A stretch of DNA of 64,000 nt from positions 225,876-289,875 of the forward strand of contig CANLNK010000005.1 of the NCBI GenBank assembly GCA_947492575.1. The letters run 5' to 3'. Under the pieces are notes generated by a model. It had not been told where the DNA came from, made no database searches, and saw only the letters and a program-made list of their open reading frames with translations. This DNA comes from an uncultured Thalassotalea sp. (GTDB lineage Bacteria; Pseudomonadota; Gammaproteobacteria; Enterobacterales; Alteromonadaceae). This document shows positions 1 to 7,197 of this stretch, in pieces; within the stretch, counting starts at the first letter, position 1, and each line of letters starts with the position of its first letter. The translations under genes were made by a program, and so were the position numbers.

Positions 1-2
1 GA

Positions 3-1022
3 ATAGGGCTGTTGTTCTTAGCTATTTTGAGCGCTGTTTTACTTACCGTAGCCAGTGCCTCTGTATCAGCACAACAATTAATCGTAGAGCAATTTTCTGT
101 TGCACCGGTCACCAGTTCCTTTTCCCGAACAGGCAAGCTCACTTTTAAACGCACGGTTAAATTGGCGTTCAAATCTTCCGGATATTTAAATCGTATTACG
201 GTTGACGAAGGTGATCGATTTAATCAAGGTGATGAATTAGCATCCATCGTTACGGAAGAGTTAAAAGCAGATAAAAATGCTAAATACGCCCAACTCTTGC
301 AAGCGAAGAAAAACTTAGCACGTGAACAACGCTTGATAGATCAAGGCTTGGGGTCCGACCAAGCCTTCGACCTTGCAACAACAAACGTTGAAACAGCTCG
401 CTCAGCTTACCAAGTCGCTTATTATAATTTAGAAAAAGCACAGCTCATTGCACCTTTCGATGGCATTGTTTTAGCCCGTCATACCGACTTAGAGCAATAT
501 CAAGCTCCGGGCGTAAGTGCACTAGAAGTAGCATCTTTTAAGGATAACTGGGTTGTTAAAGTGGCGTTGACTGGAATGGAAATCGCGTCAGTTCAGTTAG
601 GACAAATTGTGACTGTAGTGCTGCCGGGCACAGATGAATTTAACGCAAAAGTGAACCGTATTCCTGCCATTGCTGGCGATAGTAATTTGTTTGTTATTGA
701 CGTGCTCATTCCGCAATCAATAGTACAAAGAGGCATTCTTGCTGGTCAAATAGCTCAAGTAAACATAAGTCAGTCGCAACAGCAGTTTGGCTACAAAGTA
801 CCGCTAGACGCGTTGATAAAAATGGACGAACAAGACCGTGCGATTGTATTGGTACAAAATAAGTTAACTAAAGAGCTAAACCATCAAGCTTTTCCTATAG
901 CTCACATTGATAGCCAGTATATTTATCTTGAAGCTGATGCGATGGATTTGACCCTAGATGTCGTTGTTAGGGGTTGGCAGCATATAGCTGTTGGAACTCG
1001 TAATGACAGCAAGGGGCATTAA
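3..1022 (+). CDS. RND efflux periplasmic adaptor subunit (5' end outside window)
   Basis: Periplasmic membrane-fusion (HlyD/AcrA-type) subunit that would link the inner-membrane pump encoded next to an outer-membrane channel. The reading frame stays open to the left edge. A hydrophobic leader ending VSA-QQ is visible, but the basic N-terminal residues and the true start are probably upstream of the window; the first in-window start codon is TTG at 12. The mature protein has a biotinyl-lipoyl-like stretch (about residues 50-70, YLNRITVDEGDRFNQGDELA), a short alpha-hairpin (about 85-135), the second lipoyl half (LIAPFDGIVLARH, about 145) and beta-barrel/membrane-proximal domains. About 336 residues is normal for short adaptors. 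Its TAA overlaps the ATG of the pump gene (TAATG), indicating translational coupling. The substrate cannot be read from the sequence. Confidence 0.88.
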   Translation: MGLLFLAILSAVLLTVASASVSAQQLIVEQFSVAPVTSSFSRTGKLTFKRTVKLAFKSSGYLNRITVDEGDRFNQGDELASIVTEELKADKNAKYAQLLQAKKNLAREQRLIDQGLGSDQAFDLATTNVETARSAYQVAYYNLEKAQLIAPFDGIVLARHTDLEQYQAPGVSALEVASFKDNWVVKVALTGMEIASVQLGQIVTVVLPGTDEFNAKVNRIPAIAGDSNLFVIDVLIPQSIVQRGILAGQIAQVNISQSQQQFGYKVPLDALIKMDEQDRAIVLVQNKLTKELNHQAFPIAHIDSQYIYLEADAMDLTLDVVVRGWQHIAVGTRNDSKGH

Positions 1023-4000
1023 TGCGTCTTCCTGCTTTAGCGGTTGGTAACCCACAATTTACGCTGACAATTGTTCTGTTATTGATGTTGGTGGGGGTTG
1101 TCTCCTATCTCAATATGCCGCGTTCAGAAGATCCACAATTTGACTTACCGATCACCCTAGTTGAAGTGGTATACCCGGGGGCTTCCCCTATCGATGTTGA
1201 AACACTAGTTGTTGACGCCATAGAGGGTGAACTTGAGGATATCGAGAACATTAAAAAAATTGAGTCGCAAGTGCGCACTGGCGGGGCACGCGTATCCATT
1301 GACTTTGCCTATGGAACAGATGCCGACAATGCATACAACCAAGTGAAACAGGCCGTAGCGGAAGTAGAACCAGACTTTCCAGCAGGCGTAGTTCAAGTCG
1401 AAGTAATAAAGGCGACTCCTACGAGTGTGGCAATTTTGCAGTTGGCAATTAGCTCTACAACTAATAATTACAAAGATATGGAGTTTTATGCCAAGTTACT
1501 TGAGAAAGAAATAGAAGCGCTATCTGGCGTACAAAAAGCTTCTATTTGGGGTTATCCAGAGCCCATTGTTTCTGTTGATCTGAATTTGCAACTATTGAAG
1601 CACCATGGGGTTTCGATAGCGCAAATTAACCAAATTCTTGCAGGTAGAGCAAGCAATATCACGCCGGGTTTTGTGAATGCTGGTAGTAGGCGATTTAACG
1701 TTAAGGTGAGTGGGCAGTTTACCGACTTGGCTCAAATTGGCGATACCATTGTAAAACAAACACCTATAGCTGCTGTACGCCTCAAAGATGTGGCAGAAGT
1801 AAACTACAGCGAGCGCGAACCAACCTACTTAGCTTACTTCAAAGGTAAGCCTGTGATTTTTTTAACGGTCGAGCAGCGTGCTAAAACCAATATCTTTCAC
1901 GTTACTGAGCATGTAAACAAGGTTATTCAAGACTTTCAACAAACCTTACCAGATGCTATTGGCATCGACCGAGTGTTTACGCAAACTGACAGTGTAGAAA
2001 AACGGGTTAATGGTTTCTTCGAAAACCTATGGCAAGGTCTCGTATTGGTTGGAGCACTAGCCTTTATCTTCTTGGGGATAAGAGAATCTCTCGTAGTGAT
2101 TGTCGTTATTCCTCTGTCGTTTATTATTGCGATTGGGTGGCTAGATTCTTCAGGTTTTGGATTGCAGCAAATGTCGATCGTCGGCTTGATTATCGCTCTG
2201 GGTCTTTTAGTAGATAATGCCATTGTTGTGACAGAGAGTATTCACCGAGAAATTAAACACGGCGAGACTCTCAAAGAGGCTGTTGTTAAAGGTTGCGGAA
2301 AAGTAGGTTGGGCGATAATTAGCGGCACCGCTACAACCATGTTGGCTTTCCTACCAATGCTGATGTTAGCAAGTAATACAGGTGATTTTGTCCGTTCAAT
2401 GCCTGTTACTGTCGTACTAGTGCTTCTAGCATCACTCCTATTAGCATTAACACTGACGCCACTGCTGGCGAGCTTATTGTTTAGACAAAAAGAAGGTGGT
2501 TTTAAATTTCTTCAACACTATCTGGGGTTATTCGCGAGCAGCATCTATCAGCGTTTTTTAACTGTTTTAATTAAATTTAGGTGGGTAATTTTACTTATCG
2601 GCGTACTGACGCTGGTGGCTTTAGGGTCTATTTTCCCGCAAGTAAAGGTTAGCTTGTTTCCGAACGCTGAAAAGCCCATGTTGTTAGTGGACGTTGTCAC
2701 GCCTGACAATTCTTCCATCGAGTACACCGAGTATGTGTTGAAAAAAGTGGAAGCGGAGTTATTGCAAAGTCCGCTGGTGAGCAACGTTGCGCTGAATGTT
2801 GGTAACTCGAATCCACGGATTTACTACAACGAAATACCTAAGAGAGGACAGGAAAAATTTGGCCAAGCGCTGGTTAACCTAAACACTGATGATGAAGCTA
2901 AATTGGAAGCCTTAGTTACTCAACTTCGCTTGTCATTTTCGCAGTGGTTCGAAGCCCAAATTTACGTCAAAGAATTTGTTCAAGGGCCTGTTACAGACCA
3001 AGTGTTAACGGTTCGTTTTATTAGTGAATCATTGGATGATTTGACTTGGGTTTCCAATGATTTAGCTCAGTTTATTGGTCAACTGGACGGTGCAATTAAC
3101 CTAGATAACCCGATCGGTGAAGCAAATAGTGAAATGCACCTCGAAATTGATTACGACAAAGCCGGCTTGCATAACATGAATATCAATATGCTGGATCAAG
3201 CAATCAATACGGTTTTGGCAGGTCAAACGATCGGGCATCTAACCGCGGACAACGGTGAAGACTACGCGATAGTCGTTAGACAGAATCAGAGGAATATAGA
3301 TGCATTAGCCCAGTTGGAAGTTGCCAATATGTCTGGTGATTTCATTCCAGTGAATCAATTCGCAACCCTAAAATTAGCTAAGGGACAAAGCAACTTTTTC
3401 CACTACCAAAAGTTGCGTATGGCAAAGGTCTCGGCTGACGTCGCTAAAGGCTACTCAGTATTCGAATTAACTCAGCAGATAGTCAAGTATCTTGAAAACT
3501 ATGAGTTGCCGGCAGGTATGTCATATAAGATGGGCGGCGAAGAAGAATCTAGGCAGGAATCTTTCTCTGGTTTAGCACAAATTATGTTGGTTACGGCGAT
3601 TGGTATTTTTGCTGTTTTAGTACTGCAATTTAAATCTTTTATGCAGCCAATAATTGTTTTCTCGTCAGTACCATTTGCGATAACAGGCGCAGCTTTAGGG
3701 CTCTATTTGACTAATCTTTCGTTTTCCATGATGGCATTTATTGGATTGATCAGCTTGTTTGGTATTGTGGTGAACAACGCCATTATTCTTATTGACACCA
3801 CTAACCAGTTATTAGCTGCAGGTGAAGAGAAATTAAAGGCGACGTTAAAGGCCAGCCAAACGCGATTTACACCGATTATACTTACGACCCTTACAACGGT
3901 TGTTGGGTTGATACCACTTACCCTTCTAGGTGGTGGATTGTGGCAACCGCTTGGTATGGTGATTATTTCTGGTCTGTTGGTGTCAGCAATTGCAAGTTTA

Positions 4001-4048
4001 ACTTTGGTACCGGTGCTTATCTTTTTGCTTTCACACAAAAAGTCTTAG
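1022..4048 (+). CDS. RND efflux transporter permease (AcrB/HAE family)
   Basis: Inner-membrane proton-driven pump of the resistance-nodulation-division superfamily, 1008 residues, close to the usual 1020-1050. It has the typical two-fold layout: TM1 near residue 12-30, a large periplasmic loop, a TM2-6 block (about 335-485), TM7 near 520, a second loop and a TM8-12 block (about 850-1000). The TM4 motif reads GLLVDNAIVVTE (about residues 394-405), so the second of the two acidic residues of AcrB (VDD) is Asn. TM10 reads VVNNAIILID (about 916), without the AcrB lysine. The start overlaps the adaptor stop codon. The 3' end lies 9 bp from the convergent nucleotidyltransferase gene, with no room for a dedicated terminator. 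Function as an exporter is secure at family level; the substrate is unknown. Confidence 0.93.
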   Translation: MRLPALAVGNPQFTLTIVLLLMLVGVVSYLNMPRSEDPQFDLPITLVEVVYPGASPIDVETLVVDAIEGELEDIENIKKIESQVRTGGARVSIDFAYGTDADNAYNQVKQAVAEVEPDFPAGVVQVEVIKATPTSVAILQLAISSTTNNYKDMEFYAKLLEKEIEALSGVQKASIWGYPEPIVSVDLNLQLLKHHGVSIAQINQILAGRASNITPGFVNAGSRRFNVKVSGQFTDLAQIGDTIVKQTPIAAVRLKDVAEVNYSEREPTYLAYFKGKPVIFLTVEQRAKTNIFHVTEHVNKVIQDFQQTLPDAIGIDRVFTQTDSVEKRVNGFFENLWQGLVLVGALAFIFLGIRESLVVIVVIPLSFIIAIGWLDSSGFGLQQMSIVGLIIALGLLVDNAIVVTESIHREIKHGETLKEAVVKGCGKVGWAIISGTATTMLAFLPMLMLASNTGDFVRSMPVTVVLVLLASLLLALTLTPLLASLLFRQKEGGFKFLQHYLGLFASSIYQRFLTVLIKFRWVILLIGVLTLVALGSIFPQVKVSLFPNAEKPMLLVDVVTPDNSSIEYTEYVLKKVEAELLQSPLVSNVALNVGNSNPRIYYNEIPKRGQEKFGQALVNLNTDDEAKLEALVTQLRLSFSQWFEAQIYVKEFVQGPVTDQVLTVRFISESLDDLTWVSNDLAQFIGQLDGAINLDNPIGEANSEMHLEIDYDKAGLHNMNINMLDQAINTVLAGQTIGHLTADNGEDYAIVVRQNQRNIDALAQLEVANMSGDFIPVNQFATLKLAKGQSNFFHYQKLRMAKVSADVAKGYSVFELTQQIVKYLENYELPAGMSYKMGGEEESRQESFSGLAQIMLVTAIGIFAVLVLQFKSFMQPIIVFSSVPFAITGAALGLYLTNLSFSMMAFIGLISLFGIVVNNAIILIDTTNQLLAAGEEKLKATLKASQTRFTPIILTTLTTVVGLIPLTLLGGGLWQPLGMVIISGLLVSAIASLTLVPVLIFLLSHKKS

Positions 4049-4057
4049 CAATCGATG

Positions 4058-5161
4058 CTAAATCATTTGCTCTTTGGTGTTATTGCGCCATCTATCTTTT
4101 AGTTGCATATATGATTTTTTTGCCAAATGCGGAATCAGTAGACGCATAGGCATTCTCAGTCCATGGCCTCTGCAATACAGAAAGAAGCAGGCGATATGAT
4201 ATTTTACAGTTGGTCTTATCTTTGCTGAGGGTTTAAACACTATAATAAATACCTTAGCTAACAATGCCTCTTTAGTTTTAGAAAAAGGAGAAGTTAGCTT
4301 TGTTCTTAATAATCCGTCGCGATTAGCAATAGGTAGGCACTCATCGATGCACATTAGTGCTAGATACACATATGTCTCTAATCCTAGTGCCTGTGATCTC
4401 TTATAAGTGTCGTTGATGAAGTTGGGATTTTCATTTTGGAAATGCTCGGCCATTTGGAACAAGTCTATCAAGTCCCTTAGCCCGTTATGAAATTCACTTT
4501 CTGAAAATAAATGGGTTGCACTATGTATAAATAAATCCGTTTTTGAGAGTGTCCTAATTGCCCCTAAGCGTGGGTGTTGAATGTCCTCAAAGATGAATGC
4601 TTCTGGGTTGGGACATTGTCGGTTTGTCAGCGGCAAAATGTTGTGATGAATATCCACCACCGTTCCTCGCTTGAGATGAGTAAGTGGAGGTATTTCATGC
4701 ATCCATTGTCGATAGTACCTGTCATTGTACTCTTCCGATTCTGTACGAATCCAACCATTCATGAGACAGTTAATTTCAAGCTGTTTTAGTTTAGACTTTG
4801 CAACTAGGACATCTAAGTCCGACAACATTCTCCCACGAGCGTTTGGTAAATCATGAATTAGATAGGCGCCGCCCTTCAGTATAGTAATATCAACTTGCTT
4901 TGCTACTTTATAGATCTCTGCTATTTCGTGAACAACGCTTTGAGCATGTGTACTCGCTAAACGAGCAGCTGAATCTAAATGATTTCTAACTCTTTGTGGG
5001 ATATGTTCCATGTGCGCATTTACGATGAAAGCAAACTTGGCCAATAAATTATTGGCGCGAGCTAAGGTAAGTAATTCCTGCCAATGTTCGTTACTAAAGT
5101 CGGCATTCTTAAACGATTTGGGCTGGGTAATTAGCTTAAGAAAGGTATCATCAATGCTCAT
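4058..5161 (-). CDS. Nucleotidyltransferase-fold protein (NTP_transf_5 type) of the HprK/PqqD system
   Basis: Probable nucleotidyltransferase of the uncharacterised NTP_transf_5 type. With the start chosen here it has 367 residues. The signature is LKGGAYL (about 95-101) followed by R-x-R-x-x-x-DLDVLV, with the DLD pair at about 115-117. These residues match the lysine-glycine and metal-binding acidic positions of this family. I chose ATG at 5161 rather than the longer frame from 5197 because GGAGG sits at 5171-5175, nine bases before it; this start overlaps the kinase gene stop (ATGAGCATTGA). It is the last gene of a four-gene operon with the kinase, PqqD-like and Tat-signal genes. Its acceptor is unknown; a role in modifying the exported operon protein, or something attached to it, is inference. 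Confidence 0.8.
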   Translation of the reverse strand: MSIDDTFLKLITQPKSFKNADFSNEHWQELLTLARANNLLAKFAFIVNAHMEHIPQRVRNHLDSAARLASTHAQSVVHEIAEIYKVAKQVDITILKGGAYLIHDLPNARGRMLSDLDVLVAKSKLKQLEINCLMNGWIRTESEEYNDRYYRQWMHEIPPLTHLKRGTVVDIHHNILPLTNRQCPNPEAFIFEDIQHPRLGAIRTLSKTDLFIHSATHLFSESEFHNGLRDLIDLFQMAEHFQNENPNFINDTYKRSQALGLETYVYLALMCIDECLPIANRDGLLRTKLTSPFSKTKEALLAKVFIIVFKPSAKIRPTVKYHIACFFLYCRGHGLRMPMRLLIPHLAKKSYMQLKDRWRNNTKEQMI

Positions 5162-6014
5162 TGATAATTTCCTCCAAAGCATCATTGGCTTCGCCAAATT
5201 GGCTATATTCTAGATGGAAACTCTTACATTGCTTTATAAGCTTAGTTGCTAACTCAAATCCTTCTAGCCCTAAAACGTGGTAATTAAAACTATTGTCAAT
5301 AATTTGCTGAAGTGAATTAGCGTCAGAAATAGGTGTCACTAAGCAATCACTATTTGCGACGTACTTGGGGAAGACTATTGCTTTGGGCACAGATTTCTCA
5401 AACATTTGATCTATCGACGTCTTAGGTGGTTCGAGTAAGGCTACAGTACCTTTTTGAGTATCATGTGCTTTCTGGCTGAACCTAGCGCTAGGCGCTAGCT
5501 TTTTTAGTATGTCGATAGAGTCATTTTTTAAATTGATAGGTCGTGTACAAGGAATCGTTTCTATATTGCGATTAACCAATCCCAATTCGTCAGAGAGCAA
5601 CTGCCACCCATTGTATGCCATCGCCGCACATAGTGTGCTTTTGCCCGACCCTGGTGGTGCAGGCATGATAATTGACTTTCCCTGCTTTGAAATAACAGCT
5701 GAATGTAAAACCAAGTACTGATGAGCATTGGCAGCAATGCACCAGTTCATTCCCCACTCCAACATAGCGTAACCCTGAGCCTTAGGTAGCGGCTTGAAAG
5801 GAATGTGATGATGGTCAAATTGGAATTGAACGTTTGGCTTTATGAAGTTCCTCAGGCCAACTGGCGCTAGAATCTCTGTGTGGAAGTCTATAAAGTCACT
5901 ATCTTTGAGCGCAGGGTAATTGTGATAAATATAGGCAAATTGTTGGGCTACGCTCGCGAGAGTAGAGGTAACTTCAAAGTTAAATGGGCCAATAGGGATT
6001 CGAAAACTCGACAC
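5151..6014 (-). CDS. HprK-related kinase A
   Basis: 287-residue protein related to the C-terminal kinase domain of HPr kinase/phosphorylase, of the subgroup named HprK-related kinase A. The P-loop APPGSGKST is at about residues 119-127, preceded by the LHSAV strand (about 103) usual in HprK-like folds and followed by LLSDELGLV (about 139-147), the region that holds the acidic catalytic and metal residues in HprK. The N-terminal 100 residues have no recognised motif. The start is GTG at 6014. There is no HPr or PTS gene nearby, so the target is probably not HPr. It lies 26 bp after the PqqD-like gene and overlaps the nucleotidyltransferase gene by 11 bp. ATP-dependent phosphorylation of a protein or small molecule is the family-based expectation; the real substrate is unknown. 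Confidence 0.82.
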   Translation of the reverse strand: MSSFRIPIGPFNFEVTSTLASVAQQFAYIYHNYPALKDSDFIDFHTEILAPVGLRNFIKPNVQFQFDHHHIPFKPLPKAQGYAMLEWGMNWCIAANAHQYLVLHSAVISKQGKSIIMPAPPGSGKSTLCAAMAYNGWQLLSDELGLVNRNIETIPCTRPINLKNDSIDILKKLAPSARFSQKAHDTQKGTVALLEPPKTSIDQMFEKSVPKAIVFPKYVANSDCLVTPISDANSLQQIIDNSFNYHVLGLEGFELATKLIKQCKSFHLEYSQFGEANDALEEIINEH

Positions 6015-6040
6015 GTTACTTGCTCGGTAATGCTAAAGTG

Positions 6041-6301
6041 CTATGTGGTTAGCTTATCAATGACGCCTAGTGATAAACAAGCCTCAATAAGTTGTTTATA
6101 TTGCTTAGCTGCCAATTCTATTTGTTCGGAGGGGTAGTGCTGGTTTATGTATTCGTTGTTAACTTTTTTATCAATCATTTGAATGAATTCGTTAGCAAAC
6201 GAAGATTCAATAATATGGGTGTCATTGGTAAATTGATCAAAACACGCAAGGCCATTTTCAATTAGCCGAACGTGTATATGATCTAAGAATTTATATTGCA
6301 T
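6041..6301 (-). CDS. PqqD-like peptide-chaperone family protein
   Basis: 86-residue protein with the small winged-helix layout of PqqD, the family that binds leader peptides in RiPP maturation. The central segment GLACFDQFTNDTHIIESSF (about residues 17-35) matches the PqqD pattern of two short strands around a 'D-x-x-T-x-x-T-H-x-L/I' turn, followed by helices. PqqD-related proteins are known companions of HprK-related kinase A. The gene is 31 bp after the Tat-signal gene and 26 bp before the kinase gene. By analogy it could present the Tat protein, or another peptide, to the kinase or nucleotidyltransferase; this is inference. The short length and weak ribosome-binding site lower certainty a little. 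Confidence 0.72.
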   Translation of the reverse strand: MQYKFLDHIHVRLIENGLACFDQFTNDTHIIESSFANEFIQMIDKKVNNEYINQHYPSEQIELAAKQYKQLIEACLSLGVIDKLTT

Positions 6302-6332
6302 CTATTGATGATAGGCTATTAACCTGCTGTTT

Positions 6333-6935
6333 TTAATCGATTGTTTGCGAAGAAATCAATAGATTAAGGAACGCAATATACTCTTCTGAAGTTGGGTCTG
6401 CATTGTTGTAAATATCGATAATATCATCGGTAGTATACGGGTATTCGAACCAAGTAGTTGCTTCGCCTAGTGCTGCGTTCAATAATGCTGCAACGAATTG
6501 TTTAATATCCGAATGTTCTGCGTTGTCTGATATTAATGCGTTATATAAACACCTTAAAGGAGCTCCAACACCGTCTTTTATTGCTTTATCAACTTTTTTT
6601 CCCTTGTAACTCAAAGCAGGGAACCCCGAAAAAATATCATCTATTAGGCTATCTTTTTCATAGAAAATAATGTCCCAATAACCTTTCTTAGAAGCACCGC
6701 CATTCTTCCAACCACCTGGACTGTAGCCTTGAAAGTTTAAACAGTGTTCTCGGTCATGCGTTGAAGTGTTCCCTGACATGTTGCCTGAAAGTGTACAAGT
6801 ACCAGCCCAAACGGGCTTACTAGCAATCGTAGATATAATAGGTGCACTAACGGAGGCAACCTTCAAAAACTTACGACGTCCAACTGGACTAGCCTTCTTG
6901 TGTTCGCCGCTTTTTAAATTCTCTTTGTCAGACAT
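6333..6935 (-). CDS. Tat-signal exported protein with SGN repeats, candidate substrate of the HprK/PqqD operon
   Basis: 200-residue protein with a twin-arginine signal: GRRKFLKVAS (RR at about 20-21), a hydrophobic stretch, and a likely cleavage site after PVWA (about 44). The mature N terminus carries C47, a short repeat SGNMSGNTS (about 50-58), a second cysteine (C65) and GYSPGGWKNGG (about 70-80), then a helical C-terminal half rich in acidic and aromatic residues. I recognise no catalytic domain. Three ATGs cluster at 6944, 6941 and 6935; 6935 has AGGA at a suitable distance, whereas the first touches it. It is the first gene of the operon, divergent from prsK. Tat export suggests that the protein folds or is modified in the cytoplasm before export, which would fit it being the modified substrate. 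No function can be assigned from sequence alone. Confidence 0.72.
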   Translation of the reverse strand: MSDKENLKSGEHKKASPVGRRKFLKVASVSAPIISTIASKPVWAGTCTLSGNMSGNTSTHDREHCLNFQGYSPGGWKNGGASKKGYWDIIFYEKDSLIDDIFSGFPALSYKGKKVDKAIKDGVGAPLRCLYNALISDNAEHSDIKQFVAALLNAALGEATTWFEYPYTTDDIIDIYNNADPTSEEYIAFLNLLISSQTID

Positions 6936-6971
6936 TTCCATCATTCCTAACTACGTCGCAGGCTTTGCAAC

Positions 6972-6988
6972 TGTCGATAAAATTTACA
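6972..6988 (+). promoter_or_regulatory. Candidate PEP-CTERM box (PrsR site) upstream of prsK
   Basis: The 17-bp sequence TGTCGATAAAATTTACA fits TGT-N8-TTTACA, an imperfect dyad. It matches the box upstream of the PEP-CTERM gene (20387-20403) at 13 of 17 positions. It lies in the region between the Tat-protein operon and prsK, just before a partial -24/-12 match. PrsR belongs to a family named for a PEP-CTERM box; binding here is inferred. Confidence 0.5.
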
Positions 6989-6990
6989 CA

Positions 6991-7006
6991 TGGCGCGAAA
7001 TACGCT
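6991..7006 (+). promoter_or_regulatory. Partial sigma-54-like -24/-12 element toward prsK
   Basis: TGGCGCGAAATACGCT has GG and GC separated by exactly ten bases. The -24 half (TGGCgCG) is good and the -12 half (aCGCT instead of TTGCT) is poor. Transcription would start about 180 bp before prsK. The box at 6972-6988 lies unusually close upstream, so this call is tentative. Confidence 0.3.
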
Positions 7007-7021
7007 TAATAATCCATAATA

Positions 7022-7040
7022 AAGCAAATATTATACCTAT
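7022..7040 (-). promoter_or_regulatory. Candidate promoter of the Tat/PqqD/HprK operon
   Basis: On the minus strand AGGTATAATATTTGCT has GG and GC separated by exactly ten bases and a perfect -12 half (TTGCT), but a weak -24 half (AGGTAT). The same bases contain TATAAT, so a sigma-70 -10 is an equal alternative, although no good -35 is visible. A start near 7013 would leave about 78 bases of leader. Confidence 0.35.
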
Positions 7041-7100
7041 GTGCTAGCATGTTGAAATATATGGGTTCTTTTATACGCCTAACGCTGCTACGTCTGCTAG

Positions 7101-7117
7101 TGTAAATTAGCAAAACA
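7101..7117 (-). promoter_or_regulatory. Second, weaker candidate PEP-CTERM box
   Basis: Read on the minus strand the sequence is TGTTTTGCTAATTTACA, again TGT-N8-TTTACA. It lies 64-80 bp upstream of the candidate -24/-12 element of the Tat-protein operon. The box of the PEP-CTERM gene has the same orientation and a similar distance (85-100 bp). It matches the 6972 copy at 11 of 17 positions. Confidence 0.35.
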
Positions 7118-7197
7118 GAAATAGACAGTGCTGTTTTGTTGCAATTATAACCTAGCTTGTTAATGTTGGCTTTAAAAAAAATAATGAGCACACTTTG

